Shown: one piece after another, positions 34,357 to 43,723 of the stretch
Layout of the letters: every line of letters begins with the position of its first letter
Numbering within the stretch: the stretch's first letter is position 1
Assembly: GCF_027307225.1 (NCBI RefSeq)
Contig: NZ_DAHUXJ010000101.1
Location: 1-54,411, forward strand
Length of the DNA: 54,411 nt
Reading direction: 5' to 3'
Source: Bradyrhizobium sp.
Lineage (GTDB): Bacteria > Pseudomonadota > Alphaproteobacteria > Rhizobiales > Xanthobacteraceae
Notes under the pieces: model-generated
What the model was told of the DNA's origin: nothing
Seen by the model: the letters and a program-made list of their open reading frames with translations, nothing else
Database searches by the model: none
Translations under genes and position numbers: made by a program

Positions 34357-35556
34357 TTAGACCGTCCGGTGGGCCAGACCTAGTCGGGCTTTCACTTCCG
34401 CGATCTTGGCGCGGCTGACCGGAACGCGGTGCGGCGCCGGACCGTCAAGCTCGATAATCGCGCCATCGCCTTCCTTTCGGACCAGGCTCACGTGCGAAAT
34501 CGCAACGATATGGCTGCGATGTACCCTGAGGAACAGGCCCGGATCGAGCTGCGCCTCGGCCTCGGAGATCGACCATGGGCACATCCGCTCGCGGGTCCCA
34601 TCGTGGACCTTTGTATAATGAGCGTCGGCCCGCACGCTGCGGACTTCGGCCGTATCGATAAAATGGGTACCGTCAGCGCCTTCGACCGGCAATCGCGGCA
34701 CCGGCGCGGCGCGCGGCGGCTGGCCGACGCCGCCGAGCGGAGCGGGCCGCAACCTCGGCGCGGTCGAAACCACCGCAGCATCGGCGATTGGCGCTTCAGC
34801 GGCGTGCGCGGCAATCACGGACGCCTCCTTCCGCGAGTCCGGGACCAGCGAAAGCAGAAATCCCGCCGCAATCACGAAACAGAAGACCGCAACGACCAAT
34901 GAAAGCGTCTGCGGCGACGCCACCAGACCCTCCATATGATGGTGGCCGCCCTGGACGAGCGGGACGACCGTCATGCCCTCCATCGCGGTATAGTGCATGC
35001 CCGACACAGCAACGCCAAACGCGACGGCGCTGAGGACCAACTGCACGCCGCCCTGCCGCGCCAGGAACGCCCGCAACCCGCCATAGGCCGCCGCGATCGC
35101 GATCACAGCGGAGAGCGCGACCATCCCGGTCGCATGGGTCATCGCAAAGTCACCTGCGAGACCGTGCATGCCGACATAATGCATGCTGACGATGCCGAGA
35201 CCCAGTAATACGGCCGACGAGACCACACGCAACGTCGAGGCCGTGCCGATGCTGACAAAAAACAGCGAGATTCCCACGACGAGCACGCAAATCAGAAACG
35301 AGACGATCGTCGGAAGCACCAGATAAACGGAATCGACCGGCAACGGCGCCGCCAGCACGCCGACGAAATGCATTGTCCAGATACCGAGGGAAAGAAAGAA
35401 TGCCGCACCGGCGAGCAGCAAACGATGACTGGTGTTCGGCGCGCCGCGAATACGCGCAGCAAGACCGAAACCGGTATAACCTCCCAGGATCGCGATCACC
35501 ACCGAGAGCGCGACGAGATAGGGATCGTGTCCTTCGAACATGATCTTCTCGGCCAT
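34357..35556 (-). CDS. coxC: MHYT membrane sensor with LytTR DNA-binding domain (CoxC/CoxH-like)
   Basis: The 399-residue protein has about seven membrane helices containing three MHYT-type motifs (TMHFVG, SMHYVGMHG and GMHYTAMEG), followed by a linker and a C-terminal LytTR domain (FLRVHRSHIVAISHVS region). MHYT domains are thought to bind metal and sense diatomic gases such as CO, O2 or NO. Combining this with a DNA-binding domain makes a membrane-bound one-component regulator, as in CoxC and CoxH of Oligotropha. ATG 35556 follows GGAG; the frame is open upstream but those residues look non-coding. It probably controls the cox genes directly downstream. Confidence 0.85.
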   Translation of the reverse strand: MAEKIMFEGHDPYLVALSVVIAILGGYTGFGLAARIRGAPNTSHRLLLAGAAFFLSLGIWTMHFVGVLAAPLPVDSVYLVLPTIVSFLICVLVVGISLFFVSIGTASTLRVVSSAVLLGLGIVSMHYVGMHGLAGDFAMTHATGMVALSAVIAIAAAYGGLRAFLARQGGVQLVLSAVAFGVAVSGMHYTAMEGMTVVPLVQGGHHHMEGLVASPQTLSLVVAVFCFVIAAGFLLSLVPDSRKEASVIAAHAAEAPIADAAVVSTAPRLRPAPLGGVGQPPRAAPVPRLPVEGADGTHFIDTAEVRSVRADAHYTKVHDGTRERMCPWSISEAEAQLDPGLFLRVHRSHIVAISHVSLVRKEGDGAIIELDGPAPHRVPVSRAKIAEVKARLGLAHRTV

Positions 35557-35848
35557 CCGTCTCCACGAAATGGCCTCCTCCCGGTGCGAGCTTATACGGC
35601 GGTTCGCAAAAATGACAATCCACCGGGAGCCCAAGTTGGAGCCCACGTCGAATGAATACGACGGGTGTGATCTGGCCGCAGTTTCTACGGGCTCAACGTA
35701 CAACGAGGTCGGCTTCGGGGCCGACAGGGAAGCTTGCCGTTCCCCTCTTCCAGATCCGCTCCAGGTCTGGTCGCACCATTTCCGTGTGCGTCAGCGCAAG
35801 CTGGCAACCGATCAAGCCGGTCTCGCGCCTGGGCTTGGCCTGATAATG

Positions 35849-37738
35849 TCAGGCCAGGCGCTGCGCGTTCAACGTGGCCAGCACGCCAGCGACCTCACTG
35901 GCTTGAATTGGCTTGCTGTATAGATACCCCTGAACCTCGACGCAGCCTTCGAGATTGAGACAGTGCATCTGGTCCTCTGTCTCGACACCCTCGGCGGTGG
36001 TCGTAATGCCAAAACTGACGCCGAGCCCGGCGATTGCACGAACGATGGCAAGGCTGCCTTCGTCGACAAGCAGGTCACGCACGAACGACTGATCGATCTT
36101 GATCTTGTCGAACGGGAAGCTGCGCAAATAGCCGATGCTGGAATAACCCGTGCCAAAATCATCCATCGAGATGCGGACACCCAATTCGCGCAGCTGGTTC
36201 AAGATCGAAATATTGCGGTCCGACTTTTCCAGCAATACCGACTCCGTGATCTCCAGTTCCAGACGCGAGGCCGCAAGACCGGAGGAAGCCAGCGCGCTGA
36301 CAACGGTGGACACCAGGTTTCCCTTGGAAAACTGCAGCGGCGACAGATTGACCGAAATGCGGATGTCTTCCGGCCACGCGCTTGCCTCCGTACAGGCGCA
36401 CCGCAGGGCCCACTCCCCAAGTTGCACGATCAGTCCGATATCTTCCGCGACGGGGATGAATTCCGATGGCGGAACGGCTCCCCTGTCCTTGTGATTCCAG
36501 CGCATCAGGGCTTCGAAGGCCGTTACCTGCTTGGTCTGCAAATTGACCAACGGCTGGTAATAGAGTTCGAAGTCGCCCTGCGCGAGCGCGGTCCGCATGT
36601 CGCGCTCCATCGAGCGGCGCGTCTGAACCATCGCGTCCATCTGCGGGTCAAAGATGCGGTAAGTTCCCCGGCCCTCCGATTTGGCGCTGTACATGGCGAG
36701 GTCGGCGCTCTTCAGCAGGCTCTCCGTGCTCATGCCGCCGGGACGGGCAATCGCAATACCGATGCTGGCACCGACCGTCACGTCGTGACCGTCGATTTCG
36801 TGCGCCTCAGCCACGATTTCGATAATCCGCTGGGCGAAATGAACCGAGGATGTCGGCTGCGCGTTCGACACCTGCAAAATTGCAAATTCGTCGCCGCCGA
36901 GCCGGGCAATCCGATCCGTTGAAGAAATCAGGTCGCGCAATTTGGTCCCAACGGACTTCAGGAGCAGGTCGCCGACGGAATGTCCAAGCGTATCGTTGAC
37001 CGCCTTGAATCCGTCGAGATCGATAAAAAGGACCGCCAGCGGATGAGGCGTTTCCGAGACGTCCTTGAGAGCCTCGTCAAGCTGTTCCTTGAAAAGAAGG
37101 CGGTTACCGAGACCGGTCAGCGAGTCGTGGTAGGCAAGATATTGCGACTTCGCCTGGAGCTCTTCGCGGTCAGCGATTTCTTCCTTCAGCCTTTGGTTGG
37201 CGTCGATCAGGCGCCTGGTGCGTTCTTCAACGCGGCGTTCGAGATCCTCATTTGCCTTGCGGAGCCCTTCATTCGCCAGGACCACCTGCCGTTCCGCGCG
37301 CCTGCGGCTAAGCTGTGTATTCACGCGCGCCAGCGCCACCGCAAAATCAACCGGCTTCGTGACGTAATCGTTCGCGCCATGCTCAAGCGCATCCACGATA
37401 TTGTCACTCTCCGATTTCGCCGTGACCATGATGACCGGCAAGCTGGACGCAGACTTTCGGCTGCGAATGCGCTTCAGCGTCTCCATCCCGTCGATACCGG
37501 GCATCATCACGTCGAGGAGAACGAGATCGAACGGACTCTGGTCGATCAGGTCGATCGCAATCAGGCCGGATTCGGCTTCCGTGACTTCGAAACCGCGGCG
37601 CTCGAAACGGCGTTTCAGAATGCTGCGATTGTCGCTGAGGTCGTCGACGATCAAAAGACGCGGCTGCCCCTCGGGAGCTTCGGCGGCATGGTCGGGAGGC
37701 GAAAAGGCCTCTGCGATAATGGTTGCGGAACTGGACAT
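35849..37738 (-). CDS. Response regulator with GGDEF and EAL domains (c-di-GMP turnover)
   Basis: The 629-residue protein has a receiver (about 25-140) with phosphoacceptor Asp in VLLDVMMPGIDG, a coiled-coil linker, a GGDEF domain (about 205-365) with intact RLGGDEF, and an EAL domain (about 375-625). The EAL catalytic set is present: FEALMRW, SVNLSP, LEITES, DDFGTGYSS, KIDQSF and TAEGVET. No inhibitory RxxD site precedes GGDEF. Both synthesis and breakdown of c-di-GMP are possible. It starts three bases after the stop of the upstream histidine kinase, its likely partner, and so links that kinase to c-di-GMP. Confidence 0.93.
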   Translation of the reverse strand: MSSSATIIAEAFSPPDHAAEAPEGQPRLLIVDDLSDNRSILKRRFERRGFEVTEAESGLIAIDLIDQSPFDLVLLDVMMPGIDGMETLKRIRSRKSASSLPVIMVTAKSESDNIVDALEHGANDYVTKPVDFAVALARVNTQLSRRRAERQVVLANEGLRKANEDLERRVEERTRRLIDANQRLKEEIADREELQAKSQYLAYHDSLTGLGNRLLFKEQLDEALKDVSETPHPLAVLFIDLDGFKAVNDTLGHSVGDLLLKSVGTKLRDLISSTDRIARLGGDEFAILQVSNAQPTSSVHFAQRIIEIVAEAHEIDGHDVTVGASIGIAIARPGGMSTESLLKSADLAMYSAKSEGRGTYRIFDPQMDAMVQTRRSMERDMRTALAQGDFELYYQPLVNLQTKQVTAFEALMRWNHKDRGAVPPSEFIPVAEDIGLIVQLGEWALRCACTEASAWPEDIRISVNLSPLQFSKGNLVSTVVSALASSGLAASRLELEITESVLLEKSDRNISILNQLRELGVRISMDDFGTGYSSIGYLRSFPFDKIKIDQSFVRDLLVDEGSLAIVRAIAGLGVSFGITTTAEGVETEDQMHCLNLEGCVEVQGYLYSKPIQASEVAGVLATLNAQRLA

Positions 37739-37741
37739 TAT

Positions 37742-39169
37742 TTACACTGCTGCTGAATGTGCGAAATTCAATACGGTTGCGGTGGTGTCTTGGGCGTCAT
37801 GCTGCTCGGTCATCCAGGCAAGCACGCGAATGGAAAAGATCGAGCCCTGTCCGACCTCGCTCTTGACGGAGATGGCGCCCCCCATCAGCGCGCAAAGCTT
37901 CTGACTGAGCGCCAGCCCAAGGCCGGTGCCGCCATATTTGCTTGCGGTCGAACGATTGGCCTGGCCGAAATTCTGGAACAGCCGGCCGATCTCGTCTTCG
38001 GCGATACCGATGCCGGTGTCATGGACCTGGATCTCGATCCAGTCTCCCGCCTGCCGTTTCCGGCGCTGGACGCCCAGCGTGACCGTTCCATTCTGGGTGA
38101 ATTTCGCCGCGTTACTCAAAAGATTGAGCGCTGCCTGCCGGAGCTTGGTCGGATCGGTCGAGACGATGCCGAGGTCCGGAGGACACTTGACGACGAGCTT
38201 GTTGTTGTTCTCGACCACCATCGGCTCGACGGTGGCGACGACTTCGCGCACCATCTCGTTGAGATCGAACTTCTCGATCTTCAGGTCGATATGGTTGGAT
38301 TCGATTTTCGAGAGATCGAGAACGTCCGTCACCAACGACAACAGATGCTTGCCGGCAGAATTGATGCGTTGAAGATCCGCCTTCTTCCGGCTGTCCTTGC
38401 CGTCAAACTCGACGTCGTCGAGCAGGATTTCGGAAAAGCCGATCACCGCGTTGAGCGGCGTGCGAAGTTCATGGCTCATCTTGGCAAGGAAGATCGATTT
38501 CGCGCGGTTGGCATGATCGGCCATGTCCTTGGCCTCGCGCAGACGGATCGAGGTTTCGCGATGCCGCTCGGCCTCGCGCTCGAGGTCGGAGCGCATCGTA
38601 ATCATGTTGGCGTAGTAGATCGCCATCCATGACATGTAAATCGTGGCCGAAAGGATCGAAATCCAGCCGACCATTGAAAGCTGCTCGTGGGAAAGCAGGT
38701 CGGGAAAGCCGTAAGCGAGGTAGGCGGCCGAAAAGCCTGCAATGTTGCAGGTGAAAAGTCCGACCACCAGGATCGGGCGCTCCGACAGATAGAAAAATCC
38801 GAGCAGAAGGCTGACGAGCATCCACGGCAGGAAGGGCGAACTGACGCCGCCATAGAAGTAAGCGCCGAACAGCGACGTGAAGGCGAGCAGCTCCACCGAC
38901 ATCAGCGCCGACAGCTGTAGATTGCCGGTGCGCTTGTAGACGAAGGGCAGCGCCCAGAAGAGCCAGATGCAAACGATGACGGTCCAGCACGCGAAGCCGG
39001 GATGGGGGTCGCTGAGATAGAGGAATACGCTGATGGCCTGCGAAAGCGCGGGCCCCGCCAGATGGGTAAAGACGAAGTTATGCGCCAGCCCACGCTCGGA
39101 GCGTTCCAGCTTGGCTTCAGCCGGAATGAACCAGTCGATGAACCTGACTATGCGGCCCCAGATCTGCAT
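37742..39169 (-). CDS. Multi-TM sensor histidine kinase, CqsS/LqsS-like architecture (kinase 1)
   Basis: The 475-residue protein has an N-terminal membrane domain of about six helices (residues 25-185) with the segment YFYGGVSSPFLPWMLVSLL. A HisKA domain (MSHELRTPLNAVIGFSEIL) and an HATPase domain (NLLSNAAKF, DTGIGIAEDEIG and GGTGLGLALSQKL) follow. There is no periplasmic sensor domain, so a membrane-soluble ligand is plausible. It is paralogous over its whole length to the divergent kinase at 39384. It shares an operon with the GGDEF-EAL response regulator. Confidence 0.92.
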   Translation of the reverse strand: MQIWGRIVRFIDWFIPAEAKLERSERGLAHNFVFTHLAGPALSQAISVFLYLSDPHPGFACWTVIVCIWLFWALPFVYKRTGNLQLSALMSVELLAFTSLFGAYFYGGVSSPFLPWMLVSLLLGFFYLSERPILVVGLFTCNIAGFSAAYLAYGFPDLLSHEQLSMVGWISILSATIYMSWMAIYYANMITMRSDLEREAERHRETSIRLREAKDMADHANRAKSIFLAKMSHELRTPLNAVIGFSEILLDDVEFDGKDSRKKADLQRINSAGKHLLSLVTDVLDLSKIESNHIDLKIEKFDLNEMVREVVATVEPMVVENNNKLVVKCPPDLGIVSTDPTKLRQAALNLLSNAAKFTQNGTVTLGVQRRKRQAGDWIEIQVHDTGIGIAEDEIGRLFQNFGQANRSTASKYGGTGLGLALSQKLCALMGGAISVKSEVGQGSIFSIRVLAWMTEQHDAQDTTATVLNFAHSAAV

Positions 39170-39244
39170 GACTATGCGCCCCGCTGGACTTCTGTCACCG
39201 CGGAAGTTAGCGCGGCCGCCTTTAAAATTCGGTTTAGCTATGCC

Positions 39245-39283
39245 TTTTCAGGCATTAACGCGGTTTTAAGCGGAGCCTGAAAA
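39245..39283. promoter_or_regulatory. Inverted repeat between the two divergent kinases, candidate operator
   Basis: TTTTCAGGC (39245-39253) and GCCTGAAAA (39275-39283) form a perfect 9-bp inverted repeat with a 21-base spacer. It lies about 75 and 100 bases from the two divergent kinase start codons. Its role as a shared operator is inferred only from position and symmetry. Confidence 0.45.
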
Positions 39284-39383
39284 TGTTAGCGGTGGGCAGT
39301 TATGCGTGCCTGCCCGCAATGCGTCATCGATTCTGACGCGGTCACAACAGACAAAATCATTTGCAGAAGGCGGCGCGATTTTC

Positions 39384-40862
39384 ATGAAAGCCAAACTTGC
39401 AGCGGCGATTACCGCCCTCGATCGTCTGGTTAATTATTTCATTCCCCCCGCTATTGCGGCCGATCGGGATACCAGAAACCGGGCCCACGTCTTCCTCGTC
39501 AGCCATATCCTTGGCCCGTTCATCGGAAGCGTCGTTCCGATCACCATCTTTGTGCTGGATCCCGCGCCCGGCTACGACGTCGCCGTGCTGGCGACATCGA
39601 TCATCGCGTTCTGGGCGTTCCCCTTCGTTCTGCGCGCCGGCGTGCCTTACAATCCGCTGGCGCTGATCTCGATCGAGAACCTGATCTTCTGCATTCTGTG
39701 GAGCTGCTATTTCTACGGCGGCGTCACCTCGCCGACGCTTGCCTGGGTGCTCGTCATCCCGCTGCTTGCGTTCTTCTATCTCGGCTCGTCGAGCAAGCTG
39801 CGGCTGATCGTCGAGGCGATGTTCGCCGTCAACGTCGCCATCTTCGGCGTCTTTTATTTCTTTGGTTTCCACATCAATAACAGCCTGCCGGTTGCGGCCA
39901 TGCAAGGCCTCGGCCTGGTATCGACGACGGCCGCGGCGCTCTACGTCGCCATGATGGCGCTCTATTATGCGCAGGTTCAGGCCTCGCACAGCGAACTGGA
40001 AGGCGAGATGCGCCAGCATATGGCAACGGCGACCGCATTGCGCGCGGCCACCGAGGAAGCCGAGCGGGCCGGCGCCGCAAAAGCCGCGTTCCTGGCCAAG
40101 ATGAGTCACGAACTGCGCACCCCCCTCAATGCCGTGATCGGTTACAGCCAGATCCTGCTCGAGGACGCCGAGATCGAAGGCGACCGCGCCAGTGTGGCGG
40201 ATCTGGCCAAGATTCACCTCGCCGGCCAACATCTCCTGAAGCTCGTCAATGAGATTCTCGATCTATCGAAGATCGAGGCAGGCAAGATGGAGCTCGACCT
40301 GGAAGAGGTCGACATGTGCGCGCTGATCGCGGAGGTCGCCGAAGGCGGAAGGTCTGCCGCGGCCGGCAACAAAAACGAGTTCACCTGCCGGATCGCGCCT
40401 GATCTTGGCTTTTCCCTTTGCGACGCCGGCAGATTCAAGAATATGGCCGGTCAGTTGCTCGATAATGCCGCGAAATTTACCCAAAACGGCAAGGTCGAGA
40501 TCATCGCCAATCGCGTTGCCGGCGAGGACTGCGACCAGCTCGTGGTCGACATCATCGATACCGGCATTGGCATTGCGCCCGACCAGATCACGCATCTTTT
40601 CGAAAAATTCACCGTCGCCGACGATTCCAGCACCAGCAAGTACGGCGGGACGGGGCTCGGATTGGCCCTTAGCCAGAAGCTCTGCAAATTGATGGGCGGA
40701 GAAATTTCGGTCGAAAGCACGCCCGGCAACGGCAGCCGCTTCACGATACGGATGCCGCTGGTGGCCGGCCGGCGGCGGACCGACGCGCACGCCGCCGCGA
40801 CACTTGTGCCGGACGCTTCGGACCATTCGATCTTGGCTGCCGCGGAAGCCTACCATGCATAA
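39384..40862 (+). CDS. Multi-TM sensor histidine kinase, CqsS/LqsS-like architecture (kinase 2)
   Basis: The 492-residue protein has about six membrane helices (residues 30-195) with YFYGGVTSPTLAWVLVIPLL, which matches kinase 1 closely. A HisKA domain (MSHELRTPLNAVIGYSQIL) and an HATPase domain (DNAAKFTQNG, DTGIGIAPDQI and GGTGLGLALSQKL) follow. ATG 39384 begins MKAKLAAAIT; an upstream in-frame ATG at 39306 adds 26 residues without a membrane signal. Its stop overlaps the start of a single-domain receiver. The two kinases probably arose by duplication and may read the same or related signals. Confidence 0.92.
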   Translation: MKAKLAAAITALDRLVNYFIPPAIAADRDTRNRAHVFLVSHILGPFIGSVVPITIFVLDPAPGYDVAVLATSIIAFWAFPFVLRAGVPYNPLALISIENLIFCILWSCYFYGGVTSPTLAWVLVIPLLAFFYLGSSSKLRLIVEAMFAVNVAIFGVFYFFGFHINNSLPVAAMQGLGLVSTTAAALYVAMMALYYAQVQASHSELEGEMRQHMATATALRAATEEAERAGAAKAAFLAKMSHELRTPLNAVIGYSQILLEDAEIEGDRASVADLAKIHLAGQHLLKLVNEILDLSKIEAGKMELDLEEVDMCALIAEVAEGGRSAAAGNKNEFTCRIAPDLGFSLCDAGRFKNMAGQLLDNAAKFTQNGKVEIIANRVAGEDCDQLVVDIIDTGIGIAPDQITHLFEKFTVADDSSTSKYGGTGLGLALSQKLCKLMGGEISVESTPGNGSRFTIRMPLVAGRRRTDAHAAATLVPDASDHSILAAAEAYHA

Positions 40863-41247
40863 GATCCTGCTGGTCGAAGACAATGAAATGAACCAGGACA
40901 TGCTGACCCGGCGGCTGCAACGCCATGGCTTCTCCGTTTGCTGCGCTCATGACGGAGCCGCCGCTGTGGCCATGGCCGCAAGCGAAACTCCGGACCTGAT
41001 CCTGATGGATGTGGCCTTGGGCGAGATGGACGGCTGGGAGGCGACGCAGCTGATCAGGGCCAATCCCGCGACTGCGGCGATCCCGATCATTGCGCTGACG
41101 GCGCACGCGCTGGCGAGCGATCGGACGAAGAGCGTGGAAGTCGGCTGCTCCGATTTCGATACCAAACCGGTCGACCTGCAGCGGCTGCTCGGCAAGATGC
41201 GAGCGCTGCTGCCCGAAGCCAAACAGCCCAGCGCCGCGGTCGCCTGA
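40855..41247 (+). CDS. Single-domain response regulator (CheY/DivK-like)
   Basis: The 130-residue protein is one receiver domain, with acidic pair VEDNEMNQ, phosphoacceptor Asp in LILMDVALGEMDG, the threonine in ALTAHA and the lysine in DTKPVD. There is no output domain, so it acts by phosphotransfer or by binding a partner. It overlaps kinase 2 by eight bases and is its likely target. Confidence 0.93.
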   Translation: MHKILLVEDNEMNQDMLTRRLQRHGFSVCCAHDGAAAVAMAASETPDLILMDVALGEMDGWEATQLIRANPATAAIPIIALTAHALASDRTKSVEVGCSDFDTKPVDLQRLLGKMRALLPEAKQPSAAVA

Positions 41248-41607
41248 AGCAACAGACGCCGTTTCCGGCGCCTGTGAAGGCAGCGATTGCAAAAGCAGGA
41301 GCGCTCGACCTGACCATGGAAGATACCCGGTAGGTCAACAGCCGCTTCGGACATCCGAAGTACTTCCTCGGTGCTCCCTGGCCAAAACGCAACTCGATTA
41401 CTGCCGTTACGGCTAATTTTCCGCTAAATGAATAAACTGCTAAGCCGGCAGAAGAAAACGGAGGGAGCCGTTTCAGTCGTCGCCAACCAATTATTCAAGA
41501 TATCGCCAAGAATCCTATTAAAACTCGTCAAACACGGGTGACGTTAATCTCAAGCTGGCATCGTGCCCACATCGGCAAAAAGCAAAAATCCGATTTGCCG
41601 AACGGGG
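41248..41607. other. Intergenic region upstream of the alpha-oxoamine synthase gene
   Basis: No gene is supported in these 360 bases. The left end carries a hairpin after the receiver gene. The right part is AT-richer and should hold the promoter of the synthase operon. Confidence 0.5.
41253..41274 (+). terminator. Hairpin after the receiver gene, weak terminator candidate
   Basis: CAGACGCCG and CGGCGCCTG pair with one mismatch around a TTTC loop, six bases past the receiver stop. No T-tract follows, so terminator function is uncertain. Confidence 0.35.
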
Positions 41608-42957
41608 ATGATGATGAACGGCGATTCTTATGCCCAGGTGCCTCCTTCAGCTCTAACAGGAAGCATGCGCGATTTTCGCGTGCCGGGTGGCGCTGACCTT
41701 TTGGGCCGTACCGAAGGCTTTTATCGCTGGCAGGATCTCCGTCGGCAAAGCGGTCTCTGGCCTTTTTCCCGTGCGACCGAAGACGGGCCGAAAACGATCT
41801 GCGCCGCGCAGGACGACAGCGGCAACAAGATGCGCGGCGTCAACTTTGCGTCGCAAGACTATTTGAGCCTGGCCTCGCACCCCGACATCAAGGCGACCGC
41901 CATCGAGACCATCGAACGTTGCGGAGTCCACAGCGCGGGTTCGCCTGCGCTCGTCGGCAACACCTCGCACTCGGTTGCACTCGAACACAAGATTTCCGAA
42001 TTCCTCGCCATGGAGCACGTCGTGCTCTATCCGACCGGATGGGGCGCCGGGTTCGGCGTCGTGAAAGGCCTGGTTCGCTCCGCCGATCACATCGTGATGG
42101 ACATGCTCGCTCATTCCTGCCTTCAGGAAGGCGCGAACGCCGCCACCAACAACATCCATCTGTTCCGGCATCTCGACAACAACTATTGCCGCAACATCCT
42201 CACCAAGATCCGCGGCAAGGACAAACAGAACGGCATTCTGGTGATCACCGAAGGCCTGTTCTCGATGGACTCGGACACGCCGCAGCTTCTCGAGCTTCAG
42301 ACGCTCTGCCACGAATTCAACGCCACGCTCGTCGTCGACGTCGCGCACGATCTCGGCTCCCTTGGCAAGGAGGGCCGCGGCCATATCGGCCTGCAGGACA
42401 TGCTGGGCAAGATCGACGTGGTGATGGGAAGTTTTTCGAAGACGTTCGCCTCGAATGGCGGCTTCGTCGCCAGCAATAGCCGCGCTGTGAAGGAATATCT
42501 GCGCTTCTACAGCGCACCGGCCACGTTCTCCAATGCGCTATCGCCAGCCCAGGCGGCAACCGTGCTGAAGGCGTTCGACATCGTCGACTCGTTCGAAGGG
42601 CGCGTGTTGCGGCTCGAGCTGCTCGCCAACGTCATGACGCTTCGCCGCGAACTGACCGAGGCCGGCCTCGAATATTACGGCGATCCTTCCGCGATCGTTT
42701 GCGTCAAGATGGGATCGGAAGGCCTTGCTCGCCTGGTATCCCGCCGTCTGCCCGATCTCGGCCTGGTGGCCAACCTGGTGGAATTTCCCGCCGTGCCGAA
42801 GGGCGCTGCACGTATCCGCATGCAGGTCATGGCGCATCACAGCGAGCAGAACATCTCCGATGCAGTCGAAATCCTGAAGACGGCCAAAGCCGAGGCACAG
42901 CAGGAATTCGAAATATTTGGTCAGGAAGCGGCGCCTGGCAAACGAATCGCCGCTTAA
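41608..42957 (+). CDS. PLP-dependent alpha-oxoamine synthase, CqsA/LqsA-like
   Basis: The 449-residue enzyme belongs to the fold-type I alpha-oxoamine synthases (CqsA, LqsA, serine palmitoyltransferase, KBL, BioF). The PLP lysine is K278 in GSFSKTFAS. VDVAHDLGSLG replaces the usual DEAHS motif, and MLAHSCLQEG and NFASQDYLSLASHP are also typical. Such enzymes condense an amino acid with an acyl-CoA; CqsA and LqsA make alpha-hydroxyketone-type autoinducers. The nearby pair of six-TM kinases makes a signalling product more likely than sphingolipid or cofactor synthesis. The start is uncertain: three consecutive ATGs begin at 41608 after GGGG, and GTG 41563 is also in frame. A methyltransferase and a PilZ gene follow in the same operon. 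Confidence 0.85.
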   Translation: MMMNGDSYAQVPPSALTGSMRDFRVPGGADLLGRTEGFYRWQDLRRQSGLWPFSRATEDGPKTICAAQDDSGNKMRGVNFASQDYLSLASHPDIKATAIETIERCGVHSAGSPALVGNTSHSVALEHKISEFLAMEHVVLYPTGWGAGFGVVKGLVRSADHIVMDMLAHSCLQEGANAATNNIHLFRHLDNNYCRNILTKIRGKDKQNGILVITEGLFSMDSDTPQLLELQTLCHEFNATLVVDVAHDLGSLGKEGRGHIGLQDMLGKIDVVMGSFSKTFASNGGFVASNSRAVKEYLRFYSAPATFSNALSPAQAATVLKAFDIVDSFEGRVLRLELLANVMTLRRELTEAGLEYYGDPSAIVCVKMGSEGLARLVSRRLPDLGLVANLVEFPAVPKGAARIRMQVMAHHSEQNISDAVEILKTAKAEAQQEFEIFGQEAAPGKRIAA

Positions 42958-43003
42958 CGGCCTTCCCGGATTGGAATTACAAAGCAGCAAAGGAATTCCG
43001 GCT

Positions 43004-43714
43004 ATGCAAATCTGGTCATTTGCCAAGCACGCATTCATGACCTTCTGGTATGGATACGTCAAAATGCTGAATCTGATTTTGCCCTCGATCGTCGTTCAGG
43101 GAAAGCGGCTCGTCGTATTTCCTGACGTTTACAAGCCGCTGGAGAACGAATACGCCTGCGCCGATTATTGTCGCGTTGGCGACCGGGTGCTGGACCTCGG
43201 TTGCGGGAGCGGCGTTGGAGCCGTTTTCTGCGCGCCGAAGGCACGCGAGCTGCTCGCCGTCGACATCAACCCGTCAGCGGTCAAGAACACGGAAGAGAAT
43301 TGCCGCCTCAACGGTTTGAACAATGTCCGGGTCAGGCAGAGCGACATGTTCTCCGGCGTCCAGGGCAAGTTCGATCTCATCATCGCCAACCCGCCCTATC
43401 TCGAGGCAGAGTTCGACAACGAGGCGCACCAGTTCGCCACATCTGTGCGCTACCTGCCCATGCTCTTCGCGCAAGTCGGTGAACATCTCGCCGATGACGG
43501 CCGGCTTCTCATTCAATACCCGATGTGGTTTCGCGGGTTGATCGAGCGACTTGGAGCGGAGCGCGGTCTGAAGCTGACGGAGGTGCGGCGCATGCCGCTT
43601 AAATCTCCGGGGCTCCTTCTCCTCAGCCTGCTCTATATGCAATTCGGCTTCCGCTCGGCCTTCTACCTGCTTGAGCCGGTGGGTAGGCCCATCACGACGC
43701 GGCTCGCCGCCTAG
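43004..43714 (+). CDS. SAM-dependent methyltransferase of the HemK/PrmC-like (NPPY) type
   Basis: The 236-residue protein has SAM motif I VLDLGCGSGVGAVF, the acidic motif AVDINPSAV and the active-site motif IIANPPYLEAEF. NPPY is used to methylate planar or amide nitrogens (and some oxygens), so it could modify a small molecule or a protein. AAGGA precedes ATG 43004. It is 46 bases after the alpha-oxoamine synthase and nine bases before a PilZ gene, which suggests that it tailors the synthase product. That role is inferred. Confidence 0.85.
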   Translation: MQIWSFAKHAFMTFWYGYVKMLNLILPSIVVQGKRLVVFPDVYKPLENEYACADYCRVGDRVLDLGCGSGVGAVFCAPKARELLAVDINPSAVKNTEENCRLNGLNNVRVRQSDMFSGVQGKFDLIIANPPYLEAEFDNEAHQFATSVRYLPMLFAQVGEHLADDGRLLIQYPMWFRGLIERLGAERGLKLTEVRRMPLKSPGLLLLSLLYMQFGFRSAFYLLEPVGRPITTRLAA

Positions 43715-43723
43715 CGTCGGTCC

